Below, one piece after another: positions 1-7,035 of a stretch of 13,570 nucleotides of DNA (the stretch's first letter is position 1; every line of letters begins with the position of its first letter). The notes below the pieces were generated by a model. That model ran no database searches and was not told the origin of the DNA. It saw only the letters and a program-made list of their open reading frames with translations. The position numbers were made by a program, and so were the translations under genes. The DNA is from Methyloprofundus sp. GTDB lineage: Bacteria; Pseudomonadota; Gammaproteobacteria; Methylococcales; Methylomonadaceae. The DNA is taken from assembly GCA_013138555.1 (NCBI GenBank), contig WTCN01000169.1:1-13570 (forward strand). Reading direction: 5' to 3'.

Positions 1-477
1 AACATTCCAGCGCCAAAGGCCGCGAATACCAAAATACCCGACGAGTGAGGAAATAATACCTAGCACCAGACAGCCCATTAAAAAGGGGCCGCCTATATCA
101 CTTAAGCCTGCCATAACACTGTCCAGAGAAAACTCAAAATCAGCAGCAGGTGAAGGTTGATTAAGTGTCCATAGTCCCACTAGATAGGCGAAATAAAACA
201 TCGGTGGCATAGTGACAGGATTAGTAATCCACACTAATCCCACTGAAATCGGCAGGTTAGCACGAAAATAAAGTGCCGTGACGGCCGCTATAATCATTTG
301 CCCAGGGGTGGGAATCCATGCCGCAAAAAGGCCAATCGCAAAGGCTGCTGAAACAGAGCGACGATTCAAATGCCATAGGTTTGGGTCGTGGATCTTGTCA
401 CCTAAAAAACGTAAATTTTTATTTTCCTTAATGGACTCAGGAGATGGAATATATTTTTTTAAAAGCTTTTTAGGCAT
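1..477 (-). CDS. DUF2062 membrane protein (3' end cut by window edge)
   Basis: The minus strand reads open for 159 codons from an ATG at 477 to the window edge. The protein begins MPKKLLKKYIPSPESI, then has a conserved HDPNLWHLNRRSVSAAFAIG block and the proline-rich segment WIPTPGQMIIAA, followed by VGLVWITNPVTMPPMFYFAY. This is the DUF2062 pattern: a small inner-membrane protein of unknown function with three or so hydrophobic segments (about residues 45-70, 80-105 and 130-150). Family members are usually about 170-180 residues, so only a short basic C-terminal tail is missing. An upstream in-frame ATG at 492 would add five residues. I prefer 477 because MPKK is the usual family start. It diverges from comEC and the two share a 108-bp gap. 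Family assignment is from motif memory; the function is unknown. Confidence 0.85.
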   Translation of the reverse strand, partial: MPKKLLKKYIPSPESIKENKNLRFLGDKIHDPNLWHLNRRSVSAAFAIGLFAAWIPTPGQMIIAAVTALYFRANLPISVGLVWITNPVTMPPMFYFAYLVGLWTLNQPSPAADFEFSLDSVMAGLSDIGGPFLMGCLVLGIISSLVGYFGIRGLWRWNV

Positions 478-585
478 AAGATTAACATCCATTCATTATT
501 AAGTGATGTGGGCTTTAAGTTTAGCAGGTTTTATGCTCTTCGCGTGTGAAATTTCGATATTCAAAAGGTGCAGTAGAGTCAGATT

Positions 586-2856
586 ATGTTTTTATCGGTT
601 TTATCATTTTTTCTGGGTGTTTTGCTAGTACAGCAGCTGAGTATGCTGCCTGGCACTCTATTTTTAGTGATATTGCTGATATTTATTTTACTTTTGGCCT
701 ATTTAAAATATTGGCGGGTCACGCTTATCCTTTGTGGTTTCCTTTTTTCCAGTGTTTATGCCCATTATTATTTATCGAACCAATTAAGCGCTGATTTACA
801 GGCTGAAAAGATTCTGATTCAGGGCGAAGTTATCGGCTTACCTGAGCATAATGCGCATCGTGTCCGTTTTGACTTTGAGGTCATTCAGGCAGCCGTGCCT
901 TTACCCCAAAAACTGCGCTTAAGCTGGTATCACCCAAAACAACGAGTGACTGCAGGACAACGCTGGCAATTTTTTGTTAAATTAAAGCGGCCGCATGGTA
1001 CTTTAAACCCGGGTGGCTTTGATTATGAAAAGTGGTTATTTGCCCGGCATATAGGCGCGACAGGCTATATTCGTCAGGCAGGCAAGGCGAAACTATTGGC
1101 AACTAAGCCCCTCTGGCTTAGTCTTTCGGTGATGCGCCAGACTTTTATTGATTTATTACAACAGCAACAGCTAAGCTCTGATAGTCGTGCTTTAATTAAA
1201 GCACTGACTTTAGGCGATAAAAGTTCTATTTCTACACAGCAGTGGCAGGTTTTATCTAAAAGTGGCACCAGCCATTTAATGGCTATTTCAGGCTTACATA
1301 TAGGTCTGGTCGCGGGAATTATCTATTTTCTGGTTTTTCAAAGCTGGGTGCGTGTACCATCTAATATGTATTCAGCACCACAAATAGCGGCTGTTTTTTC
1401 CTTAATCGCGGCTTTTTTCTACGCGGCTCTCGCTGGTTTTGCAATCCCTACTCAGCGAGCACTGATTATGCTGAGTATGCTAATGCTCACGATATTATTA
1501 CGCCGACATGTTCAGACCTTAAATATTTTTGCCACTGCGATACTTCTAGTGTTATTAATAGATCCTCTTGCCGTGCTATCAATGGGGTTTTATTTATCTT
1601 TTCTATCGGTGTTTTTTATTGGCTATGTTTTATCAGCGCGGTTAGGGCGGCAGAGTCGCCTTTTTAGCACGCTTAAGATTCATATCGTCGTAGGCTTGAG
1701 TTTGCTTCCTGTCCTCTTGTTTTTCTTTCAGAGAGTATCAATCATTGCACCTATTGCAAATATGATTGCAGTACCTGTTGTCAGTTTTGTGCTTGTACCT
1801 CTGTCCTTATTAGCCGTTGCCTTGTTGCAGCTTGTACCTGACATATCAGCCGTTTTATTGCAAATAGTTGATATGGTTTTTCAAGCCTTGTGGTCGGTTT
1901 TAGTCATACTGTCTGAACTTCCTGTGGCTAATATCGTGCGTCCACAGCCAGCAGTGTGGAAAATGGGGGTTGCTATGCTGGGTATTTTGTTGCTTTTAGC
2001 ACCCAGAGCAGTTCCGGGTCGCTATCTTGGTGTATTATTTATTTTGCCTTTGTTTTTGCTTGATAAGGCTAAGCCTTCAATCGGTGAGGTGACTTTGACA
2101 TTGCTAGACGTAGGGCAGGGGCTGGCTGTGGTTGTACAAACTACTGAGCATTCCTTAGTCTTTGATACCGGTGCCCGGTTTTCCGATAAATTTGATATGG
2201 GGAGCAATGTTGTCGTGCCTTTTTTGCACGCTCAGCATATGATGACTTTGGATAAATTGATTATTAGCCATGCAGATAATGATCATATTGGAGGGGCACA
2301 GGCAGTATTGAGCTCTATTCCAGTGCGACAAGTGCTAAGTAGTGTGCCTGAGCAATTAAGTGCTCACAATGCAATGGCTTGTGTCGCCGGGGATGCCTGG
2401 CGGTGGAATCAGGTGGATTTCCATATTTTATCGCCCCCTGTGCAAGGCTTTAATAATGAAAATAATAACTCCTGTGTGCTGAAAATTGATACAAAACAGG
2501 GGAGTATTTTGTTAACCGGTGATATTGAAGCAACTGCGGAATATTATTTAACAAACCATGTGCCTGAGCAGTTAAAGTCTGATGTATTAATTGCACCTCA
2601 TCATGGTAGTAAGACTTCATCGAAGATGGCTTTTCTGCAAGCGGTCAGTCCTAGCATTATTTTAATTCCTGCTGATGCACCCAATCGATTTTCTTTTCCA
2701 CATGCTGACGTTCTGGCGCGTTATAAGCAGTTAGGTGCACAATATTTTGTGACGGGGCAGACGGGGGCTATCACTGTTAAATTTAATAAAGGTAAGGCTG
2801 AAGTTGAGGCTTATAGAGATCGGCATAGTCATTACTGGAATCAGCCTGTAATGTAA
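586..2856 (+). CDS. comEC: ComEC/Rec2 DNA internalization channel
   Basis: The 756-residue protein has the full ComEC layout. N-terminal hydrophobic helices (about 1-60) lead into a soluble DUF4131/OB-like region (about 70-175). The polytopic competence domain (about 200-490) carries the signature H230-LMAISGLH238-IG. A C-terminal metallo-beta-lactamase-like domain begins at LDVGQG (507-512). In that domain the metal motif HADNDH (H562, D564, D566, H567), the LTGD Asp (D646) and APHHGS (H672, H673) are all present, so it looks intact. ComEC moves single-stranded transforming DNA across the inner membrane, and the beta-lactamase-like domain is proposed to degrade the non-transferred strand. 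The ATG at 586 follows a weak GGTG at 567-570. Length is normal (about 750-800 aa). It is convergent with the cupin gene, 21 bp away. No other competence genes are visible here. Confidence 0.95.
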   Translation: MFLSVLSFFLGVLLVQQLSMLPGTLFLVILLIFILLLAYLKYWRVTLILCGFLFSSVYAHYYLSNQLSADLQAEKILIQGEVIGLPEHNAHRVRFDFEVIQAAVPLPQKLRLSWYHPKQRVTAGQRWQFFVKLKRPHGTLNPGGFDYEKWLFARHIGATGYIRQAGKAKLLATKPLWLSLSVMRQTFIDLLQQQQLSSDSRALIKALTLGDKSSISTQQWQVLSKSGTSHLMAISGLHIGLVAGIIYFLVFQSWVRVPSNMYSAPQIAAVFSLIAAFFYAALAGFAIPTQRALIMLSMLMLTILLRRHVQTLNIFATAILLVLLIDPLAVLSMGFYLSFLSVFFIGYVLSARLGRQSRLFSTLKIHIVVGLSLLPVLLFFFQRVSIIAPIANMIAVPVVSFVLVPLSLLAVALLQLVPDISAVLLQIVDMVFQALWSVLVILSELPVANIVRPQPAVWKMGVAMLGILLLLAPRAVPGRYLGVLFILPLFLLDKAKPSIGEVTLTLLDVGQGLAVVVQTTEHSLVFDTGARFSDKFDMGSNVVVPFLHAQHMMTLDKLIISHADNDHIGGAQAVLSSIPVRQVLSSVPEQLSAHNAMACVAGDAWRWNQVDFHILSPPVQGFNNENNNSCVLKIDTKQGSILLTGDIEATAEYYLTNHVPEQLKSDVLIAPHHGSKTSSKMAFLQAVSPSIILIPADAPNRFSFPHADVLARYKQLGAQYFVTGQTGAITVKFNKGKAEVEAYRDRHSHYWNQPVM

Positions 2857-2877
2857 AATATTGATTATAATTCTTTG

Positions 2878-3255
2878 CTAACATTGCTGGTCTTCAGTAT
2901 CCTCATAAACATCATTGGAAAATCGCGGTGAGCAAATCGCTAGAAATACCAGATCCTCTGCACCCATGTTGGTAATACGTTGAGGACACATGGCTGGAAT
3001 CAGTACGATGTCACCCGCAGTGACTTCCTGTGGAGCTAAGTCTCCGACTTCCACTCGCCCCTTACCATTCAAGATATAGTAGCGTTCAATAGTGTCTGTT
3101 AATCGATGCCAGCGAGTGGTTTCTCCTGGCTTAACTCGTGCTCTGGCAATTGACACATCTGGGTCGCAAGCTGTGTTAGATAATTCTGTGATATAACAAT
3201 TCTCAGGTGTAAAGAATTCGTTACTAAGATTCTGCTTTTTAATGGTTTCTTGCAT
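2878..3255 (-). CDS. small single-domain cupin protein
   Basis: A 125-residue protein with one cupin barrel. Motif 1 is PGETTRWHRLTDTIERYYIL followed by NGKG (about residues 42-65). Motif 2 is GDIVLIPAMCPQRITNMG (about 80-97). Canonical metal-binding cupins have HxH plus E in motif 1 and H in motif 2. Here motif 1 keeps only one His (WHRL) and the Glu, and the motif 2 His is replaced by Gln (PQRI), so classic metal binding is doubtful. The substrate is unknown; I do not assign an enzyme. The ATG at 3255 has GAGGAG 11 bases upstream, and a good promoter candidate lies further upstream (3304-3332). It is convergent with comEC and divergent from ppsA, and probably stands alone. Confidence 0.85.
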   Translation of the reverse strand: MQETIKKQNLSNEFFTPENCYITELSNTACDPDVSIARARVKPGETTRWHRLTDTIERYYILNGKGRVEVGDLAPQEVTAGDIVLIPAMCPQRITNMGAEDLVFLAICSPRFSNDVYEDTEDQQC

Positions 3256-3303
3256 ATTGCTTTTTGCTCCTCAACATTTATAAATTTTATTCTTCCTGAA
3301 GGC

Positions 3304-3332
3304 AGGATATTTCAATTAAGTATTTTTATCAA
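3304..3332 (-). promoter_or_regulatory. candidate sigma70-type promoter for the cupin gene
   Basis: Reading the minus strand, TTGATA (3332-3327) and TATCCT (3309-3304) are separated by 17 bases. This places a transcription start about 40 bases before the cupin ATG. It is a pattern match in an AT-rich region and is not experimentally supported. Confidence 0.35.
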
Positions 3333-3344
3333 TATCAATATATT

Positions 3345-3407
3345 TTGTAGGAGGGATTTTGGCCGCGACTGATAGCTTAAGCTTCGCGGCTAAAGCCCCT
3401 CCTACAA
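3345..3407. repeat. REP-like hairpin between cupin and ppsA
   Basis: Two 24-base arms (3345-3368 and 3384-3407) are inverted copies that match at 21 of 24 positions, and the mismatches are wobble-type. They surround a 15-base loop that itself holds the palindrome AGCTTAAGCT. The arm sequence (TTGTAGGAGGG... and ...GCCCCTCCTACAA, with a GGCTAAAG core) is of the type dispersed as REP/BIME elements in several gammaproteobacteria. As a transcript it would fold into a very stable stem. It sits between two divergent promoters, so it is unlikely to be a terminator of either flanking gene. Confidence 0.75.
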
Positions 3408-3449
3408 GTGGGTTCGTCCAGTAATGGGAGAGGGTGTGATGTTTATCGC

Positions 3450-3478
3450 TTGGAAAGCGATTCAATTGTTGCTATGCT
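3450..3478 (+). promoter_or_regulatory. candidate sigma70-type promoter for ppsA
   Basis: TTGGAA (3450-3455) and TATGCT (3473-3478) are spaced by 17 bases. The predicted start, near 3485, leaves about 23 bases of leader containing the Shine-Dalgarno AAGGAG (3496-3501). The position fits well with the chosen ppsA start at 3508. It is a pattern match only. Confidence 0.4.
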
Positions 3479-3507
3479 CAAGAAAAACATTGCTTAAGGA
3501 GTATGCT

Positions 3508-5910
3508 ATGAAATATATCAGGTTTTTTGAAACCGTCGGGATTGATGATGTGGCACTGGTGGGTGGTAAAAATGCCAGTCTGGGTGAGATGTATCAAAAC
3601 CTGACTCATTTGGGAGTTAATATTCCTAATGGTTTTTCGACGACGCGTGATGCTTACATGCTTTTGCTTGCGCAAAATCATCTTGGCCAGCGTATTGACG
3701 CATTGATGGCAGATCTGGATGTCGAAAACGTAGCGCAGCTACAGGCATCTGGTAAAGCTGCACGTGAGTTGATTTTGAATGAGCCGCTGCCTGAAGAGCT
3801 AGAAAATGAAGTGCTTGCAGCATATCGTCAGCTTTCAGCGCAGTATGGCGAGATTATGATTGATGTTGCAGTACGCTCATCAGCCACAGCCGAAGACCTT
3901 CCCGATGCCAGTTTTGCAGGTCAGCAAGAGAGTTATTTGAATATTCGTGGTGAACCCTCCTTACTGATTCATGTACGCCAATGTATTGCGTCATTATTTA
4001 CCGATCGCGCTATTAGTTATCGACATAGTCGGGGGTTTGATCATCGTCAGGTGTCACTTTGTGTGGGTATTCAGAAAATGGTGCGCAGTGATCAGGCGAG
4101 TAGTGGTGTGATATTTACCCTTGATACGCAAAGCGGGAATGATAATATCATTATGATTAATGCTGTTTTCGGTTTAGGAGAAAATATCGTCGGTGGACGA
4201 GTGAATCCTGATGAATTTTATGTTTTCAAACCGACACTAAAAAAGCATAAATCTGCGATTATCAAACGTCAGCTCGGTTCAAAAGAAATGAAGATGATCT
4301 ACGATGATAAGCTTAATACGCTGAATGTATCTACGACTCTAAATGAGCGTGCGCGCTTTACGCTTAATGATGATGAGGTGATGACGCTGGCGCGCTATGC
4401 ACTGGCTATTGAAGATCATTATGCTAAACCGATGGATATAGAGTGGGCTAAAGATACGGATGCAGGCGAGTTCTTTATTGTTCAGGCGCGTCCTGAGACA
4501 GTGCATTCTAGGCGACTTAGGGCCAAAGTTCAGAGTATTGAAAAGTACCGGGTGACAGAGGACAGTTCAAAGCGTCTCTGCTTATTGAGTGGCTTGGCTA
4601 TTGGTGAAAAAATTGGAGGGGGTGTGGTCAAGGTGATTCGAGATCTATCGGAAGCACCTAGATTTAATCAGGGGGAAGTGCTGGTGACTGATATTACTGA
4701 TCCCGACTGGGAGCCGATAATGAAAAAAGCCGCAGCGGTCATTACTAATAAGGGAGGACGTACTTGTCATGCGGCAATCGTGGCGAGAGAAATTGGAGTG
4801 CCTACCATTGTGGGCACTGTCAATGCAACGGATGAACTTCAGGACGGAGGGGAGGTCAGCGTTTGTTGTGCCGAAGGCGAAACAGGGCATGTTTATCAGG
4901 GCTTGCTTGAATATGAAATTGAGTCTATAGATTTGCAGGATATGCAAGAGCCTAAAACCAAGCTGTTTATGAATGTAGGTAATCCTGAGCAGGCGTTTGG
5001 GTTGGCAGAGATCCCAAATCAGGGGGTTGGTCTGGCACGGATGGAGTTTATTATTAATAATCATATTAAAGCGCATCCGATGGCACTTTACGATATGCAT
5101 CAGGGGCAGTTTGTTAAAGGCAGTGAGCAGATTAAGCGTTTAATGCAAGGGTTCCCTGATCCGAAAAGTTTTTTTATTGATAAGCTCTCTGCTGGTGTAG
5201 GTATGATCGCTGCCGCTTTTTACCCCAAGCCAGTCATTGTACGGAGCAGTGATTTTAAGACGAATGAATATAAACATATGCTCGGTGGTGAAGCCTATGA
5301 AACGGATGAAGAAAACCCGATGATCGGTTTCCGTGGAGCGAGCCGATATTATTCTGATGCGTATAAGGAGGCTTTTAAATGGGAGTGTGAAGCGCTTAAA
5401 AAAGTACGTGATGATATGGGGCTGACTAATGTTAAGTTGATGCTACCCTTTGTCAGAACGCCAGATGAAGGACGTAAAGTGATCGCTATCATGAATGAAA
5501 TGGGTTTGGTTCAGGGTGAAAATTCTCTTGAAATCTATGCGATGTGTGAAATTCCCAGTAATGTTATTTTTGCCGATGAATTTTTAAAGGTGTTTGATGG
5601 CTATAGTATTGGTTCAAATGATCTGACGCAGCTTACTTTGGGAGTAGACCGAGATAGTACTTTAGTGGCACATATTTTCGATGAACGTAATGAAGCGGTG
5701 AAGCGTATGTTAAAAATGGCCATTGATGCCTGTAAAAAACAGGGGAAATATGTGGGTATCTGTGGGCAGGCACCATCCGATTACCCTGAAATTACCAGAT
5801 TTCTGGTAGAAAATGGGATTGATTCCATTTCACTTAATCCAGACTCGGTGCTTAAGATGCGTCAGGTGGTGGTTGAGCTTGAGAAGCATCTTAATAAAAC
5901 GGGCCTATAG
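3508..5910 (+). CDS. ppsA: phosphoenolpyruvate synthase (pyruvate, water dikinase)
   Basis: The 800-residue cytosolic enzyme converts pyruvate, ATP and water to phosphoenolpyruvate, AMP and phosphate, the entry to gluconeogenesis from C3 compounds. Domains in order: ATP-binding PEP/pyruvate-binding domain (about 15-335, with GGKNASLGEM and AVRSSATAEDLPDASFAGQQ); swivelling phosphohistidine domain with GGRTCHAAIVARE, in which H421 is the phosphorylated His (also His421 in E. coli PpsA, from memory); and the C-terminal PEP-binding barrel (about 480-790) with MCEIPSN, GSNDLTQLTLGVDRD and the GICGQAPSDYPE catalytic Cys at residue 752. The frame opens further upstream (ATG at 3424), but the start at 3508 has AAGGAG at ideal spacing and gives MKYIRFFETVG, the normal family N-terminus. 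Length is typical (about 790-800). The gene is complete, with no obvious partner. Confidence 0.96.
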   Translation: MKYIRFFETVGIDDVALVGGKNASLGEMYQNLTHLGVNIPNGFSTTRDAYMLLLAQNHLGQRIDALMADLDVENVAQLQASGKAARELILNEPLPEELENEVLAAYRQLSAQYGEIMIDVAVRSSATAEDLPDASFAGQQESYLNIRGEPSLLIHVRQCIASLFTDRAISYRHSRGFDHRQVSLCVGIQKMVRSDQASSGVIFTLDTQSGNDNIIMINAVFGLGENIVGGRVNPDEFYVFKPTLKKHKSAIIKRQLGSKEMKMIYDDKLNTLNVSTTLNERARFTLNDDEVMTLARYALAIEDHYAKPMDIEWAKDTDAGEFFIVQARPETVHSRRLRAKVQSIEKYRVTEDSSKRLCLLSGLAIGEKIGGGVVKVIRDLSEAPRFNQGEVLVTDITDPDWEPIMKKAAAVITNKGGRTCHAAIVAREIGVPTIVGTVNATDELQDGGEVSVCCAEGETGHVYQGLLEYEIESIDLQDMQEPKTKLFMNVGNPEQAFGLAEIPNQGVGLARMEFIINNHIKAHPMALYDMHQGQFVKGSEQIKRLMQGFPDPKSFFIDKLSAGVGMIAAAFYPKPVIVRSSDFKTNEYKHMLGGEAYETDEENPMIGFRGASRYYSDAYKEAFKWECEALKKVRDDMGLTNVKLMLPFVRTPDEGRKVIAIMNEMGLVQGENSLEIYAMCEIPSNVIFADEFLKVFDGYSIGSNDLTQLTLGVDRDSTLVAHIFDERNEAVKRMLKMAIDACKKQGKYVGICGQAPSDYPEITRFLVENGIDSISLNPDSVLKMRQVVVELEKHLNKTGL

Positions 5911-5995
5911 AGACTATAGAAAATCATTGAAAATTGAGTGAGCTTTGATTTTATTATCACTTGATGTCAGGTATGTTGGTAGAAAATAGCTTTCT

Positions 5996-6024
5996 TTGCT
6001 GCAGTAATCTGGTATCTTTATAAG
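5996..6024 (+). promoter_or_regulatory. candidate promoter for the methyltransferase-rnhA pair
   Basis: TTGCTG (5996-6001) and TATAAG (6019-6024) are spaced by 17 bases, with the first possible start codon at 6046. The 135-bp gap after ppsA has no clear intrinsic terminator (only the short CTATAG-AGA-CTATAG stem at 5905-5919). Read-through from ppsA is therefore an alternative. Confidence 0.3.
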
Positions 6025-6045
6025 CAGTTTTTTTTGTGAGTAAAG

Positions 6046-6774
6046 ATGATGCACCGTAAAGTTCTAATTGATTGGTTTTCTACTAGTAAAGGTCAGGTTT
6101 TACAGCAGCAGGAAGCTGCTTTTCTGGAGCGTTCCATTACCGTTAGCTGCAAGCAGGTTATTGTACAGATAGGCGCTTTGGGCTGGGAAAATAAATTTAT
6201 AGATTGCAGCTTGTATAAGCAGTTTTATGTTATGGATGATGAGCTGTGGTCATGTCCTGCAAGTAAATTATTACGCGGGGCGACAGCTGCCTTGCCTTTT
6301 AAATCCGCATCAGTTGATATGGTTATTTTGCCTCATTTATTAGATTTTGATCAGCAAAAACATCAGCTATTACGAGAGGTTGAGAGGATTATTAAGCCAG
6401 AAGGGAAATTAATTATTTTGGGCTTTAATCCCTGGAATATTTATATTAATCTACAGTATGTCAGGCATAGAGAAAAAGATTCACTCTGGCATCCTAGCCT
6501 GATTAGCCGCACTCGCTTAGCGGACTGGTTGAGCCTGTTAAACTTTGAAGTAGAGCTAGCTGCCGGATTTGATTTTGATGCGATGCGTACAAGTGCAGGG
6601 CATGCGGAGCGTAGAAAAAAACAACTAGCAACGGTCGCCTATGCAATAAAAGCGATTAAAAGGTGCTATCATCTTATTCCTTTGGCACCGGTGACTGAGT
6701 ATCAGGCTGGCGTTGCAATGGCTAAATTAATTGATATACCTGTAAGGCTAAATGAATATAATGAAACACGTTGA
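6046..6774 (+). CDS. YafS-like class I SAM-dependent methyltransferase
   Basis: A 242-residue protein with a class I methyltransferase fold of the Methyltransf_11 type. A degenerate motif I lies at VIVQIGALGWE (38-48). The acidic post-motif strand SASVDMVILPHLLDF is at 87-101, and the helix/strand REVERIIKPEGKLIILGFNPW (110-130) is the conserved family block. A basic C-terminal segment (AERRKKQ, about 189-195) follows. Its position directly before rnhA recalls E. coli yafS next to rnhA, although there the orientation differs. The substrate is unknown. GTGAG (6036-6040) precedes the ATG at 6046, and a second Met follows immediately at 6049. The 3' end overlaps the rnhA start by 23 or 14 bases depending on the rnhA start, which suggests translational coupling. 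Confidence 0.85.
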   Translation: MMHRKVLIDWFSTSKGQVLQQQEAAFLERSITVSCKQVIVQIGALGWENKFIDCSLYKQFYVMDDELWSCPASKLLRGATAALPFKSASVDMVILPHLLDFDQQKHQLLREVERIIKPEGKLIILGFNPWNIYINLQYVRHREKDSLWHPSLISRTRLADWLSLLNFEVELAAGFDFDAMRTSAGHAERRKKQLATVAYAIKAIKRCYHLIPLAPVTEYQAGVAMAKLIDIPVRLNEYNETR

Positions 6775-6937
6775 AATATACACGGATGGTGCTTGTCGTG
6801 GTAATCCCGGACCGGGAGGCTGGGGGGTATGGCTAAAATATACCGAGCTTGAAAAAGAGTTATTTGGGGGGGAAAAAGAAACCACCAACAACCGTATGGA
6901 GTTATATAGAATAAGTAATAATGTAAATCATTTATAA
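6752..6937 (+). pseudogene. rnhA: ribonuclease HI, truncated by insertion after the NNRMEL motif
   Basis: The start reads MNIMKHVEIYTDGACRGNPGPGGWGVWLKY and continues to ETTNNRMEL, unmistakably RNase HI. The enzyme cleaves the RNA strand of RNA-DNA hybrids (R-loops, primers). Catalytic Asp12 (E. coli D10) and Glu50 (E. coli E48) are present. After Leu51 homology ends abruptly: the remaining residues YRISNNVNHL and the stop at 6935-6937 are element-derived. About 100 residues are missing, including the equivalents of D70 and D134, so no activity is expected. The start may be 6752 (AAGG only four bases upstream) or 6761, which gives the usual MKHVEI. No continuation is found in the rest of the window, so the 3' half lies beyond it or is lost. 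Confidence 0.93.
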
Positions 6938-6978
6938 CTGCACATCTCAGCAATTTAAGGGCATCTCTAAGTTTTTAC

Positions 6979-7006
6979 TTGTCATTACGTTAATAGGTGT
7001 TATATT
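6979..7006 (+). promoter_or_regulatory. candidate promoter of the recombinase operon
   Basis: TTGTCA (6979-6984) and TATATT (7001-7006) are spaced by 16 bases, between the rnhA junction and the first recombinase ATG at 7036. The promoter lies inside the element, within about 100 bases of its left end, so it would travel with the operon. Pattern match only. Confidence 0.4.
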
Positions 7007-7035
7007 AATCTATTTTAGAATATATTTTGTAAAGA

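Noticed and set aside
546..794. Open frame overlapping the start of comEC in another frame
   Set aside because: It is a shadow of the comEC reading frame with no independent motif.
3345..3407. Short palindromic repeats as a CRISPR array
   Set aside because: There is one hairpin with no repeated unit-spacer pattern; no regular array exists anywhere in the window.
3424..3507. Upstream in-frame extension of ppsA from an ATG at 3424
   Set aside because: The ATG at 3508 has AAGGAG at six bases and gives the normal N-terminus. The extension overlaps the candidate promoter and has no family resemblance.
5905..5919. CTATAG-AGA-CTATAG hairpin as a ppsA terminator
   Set aside because: Only six AT-rich pairs, overlapping the stop codon and without a T tract; too weak to call.
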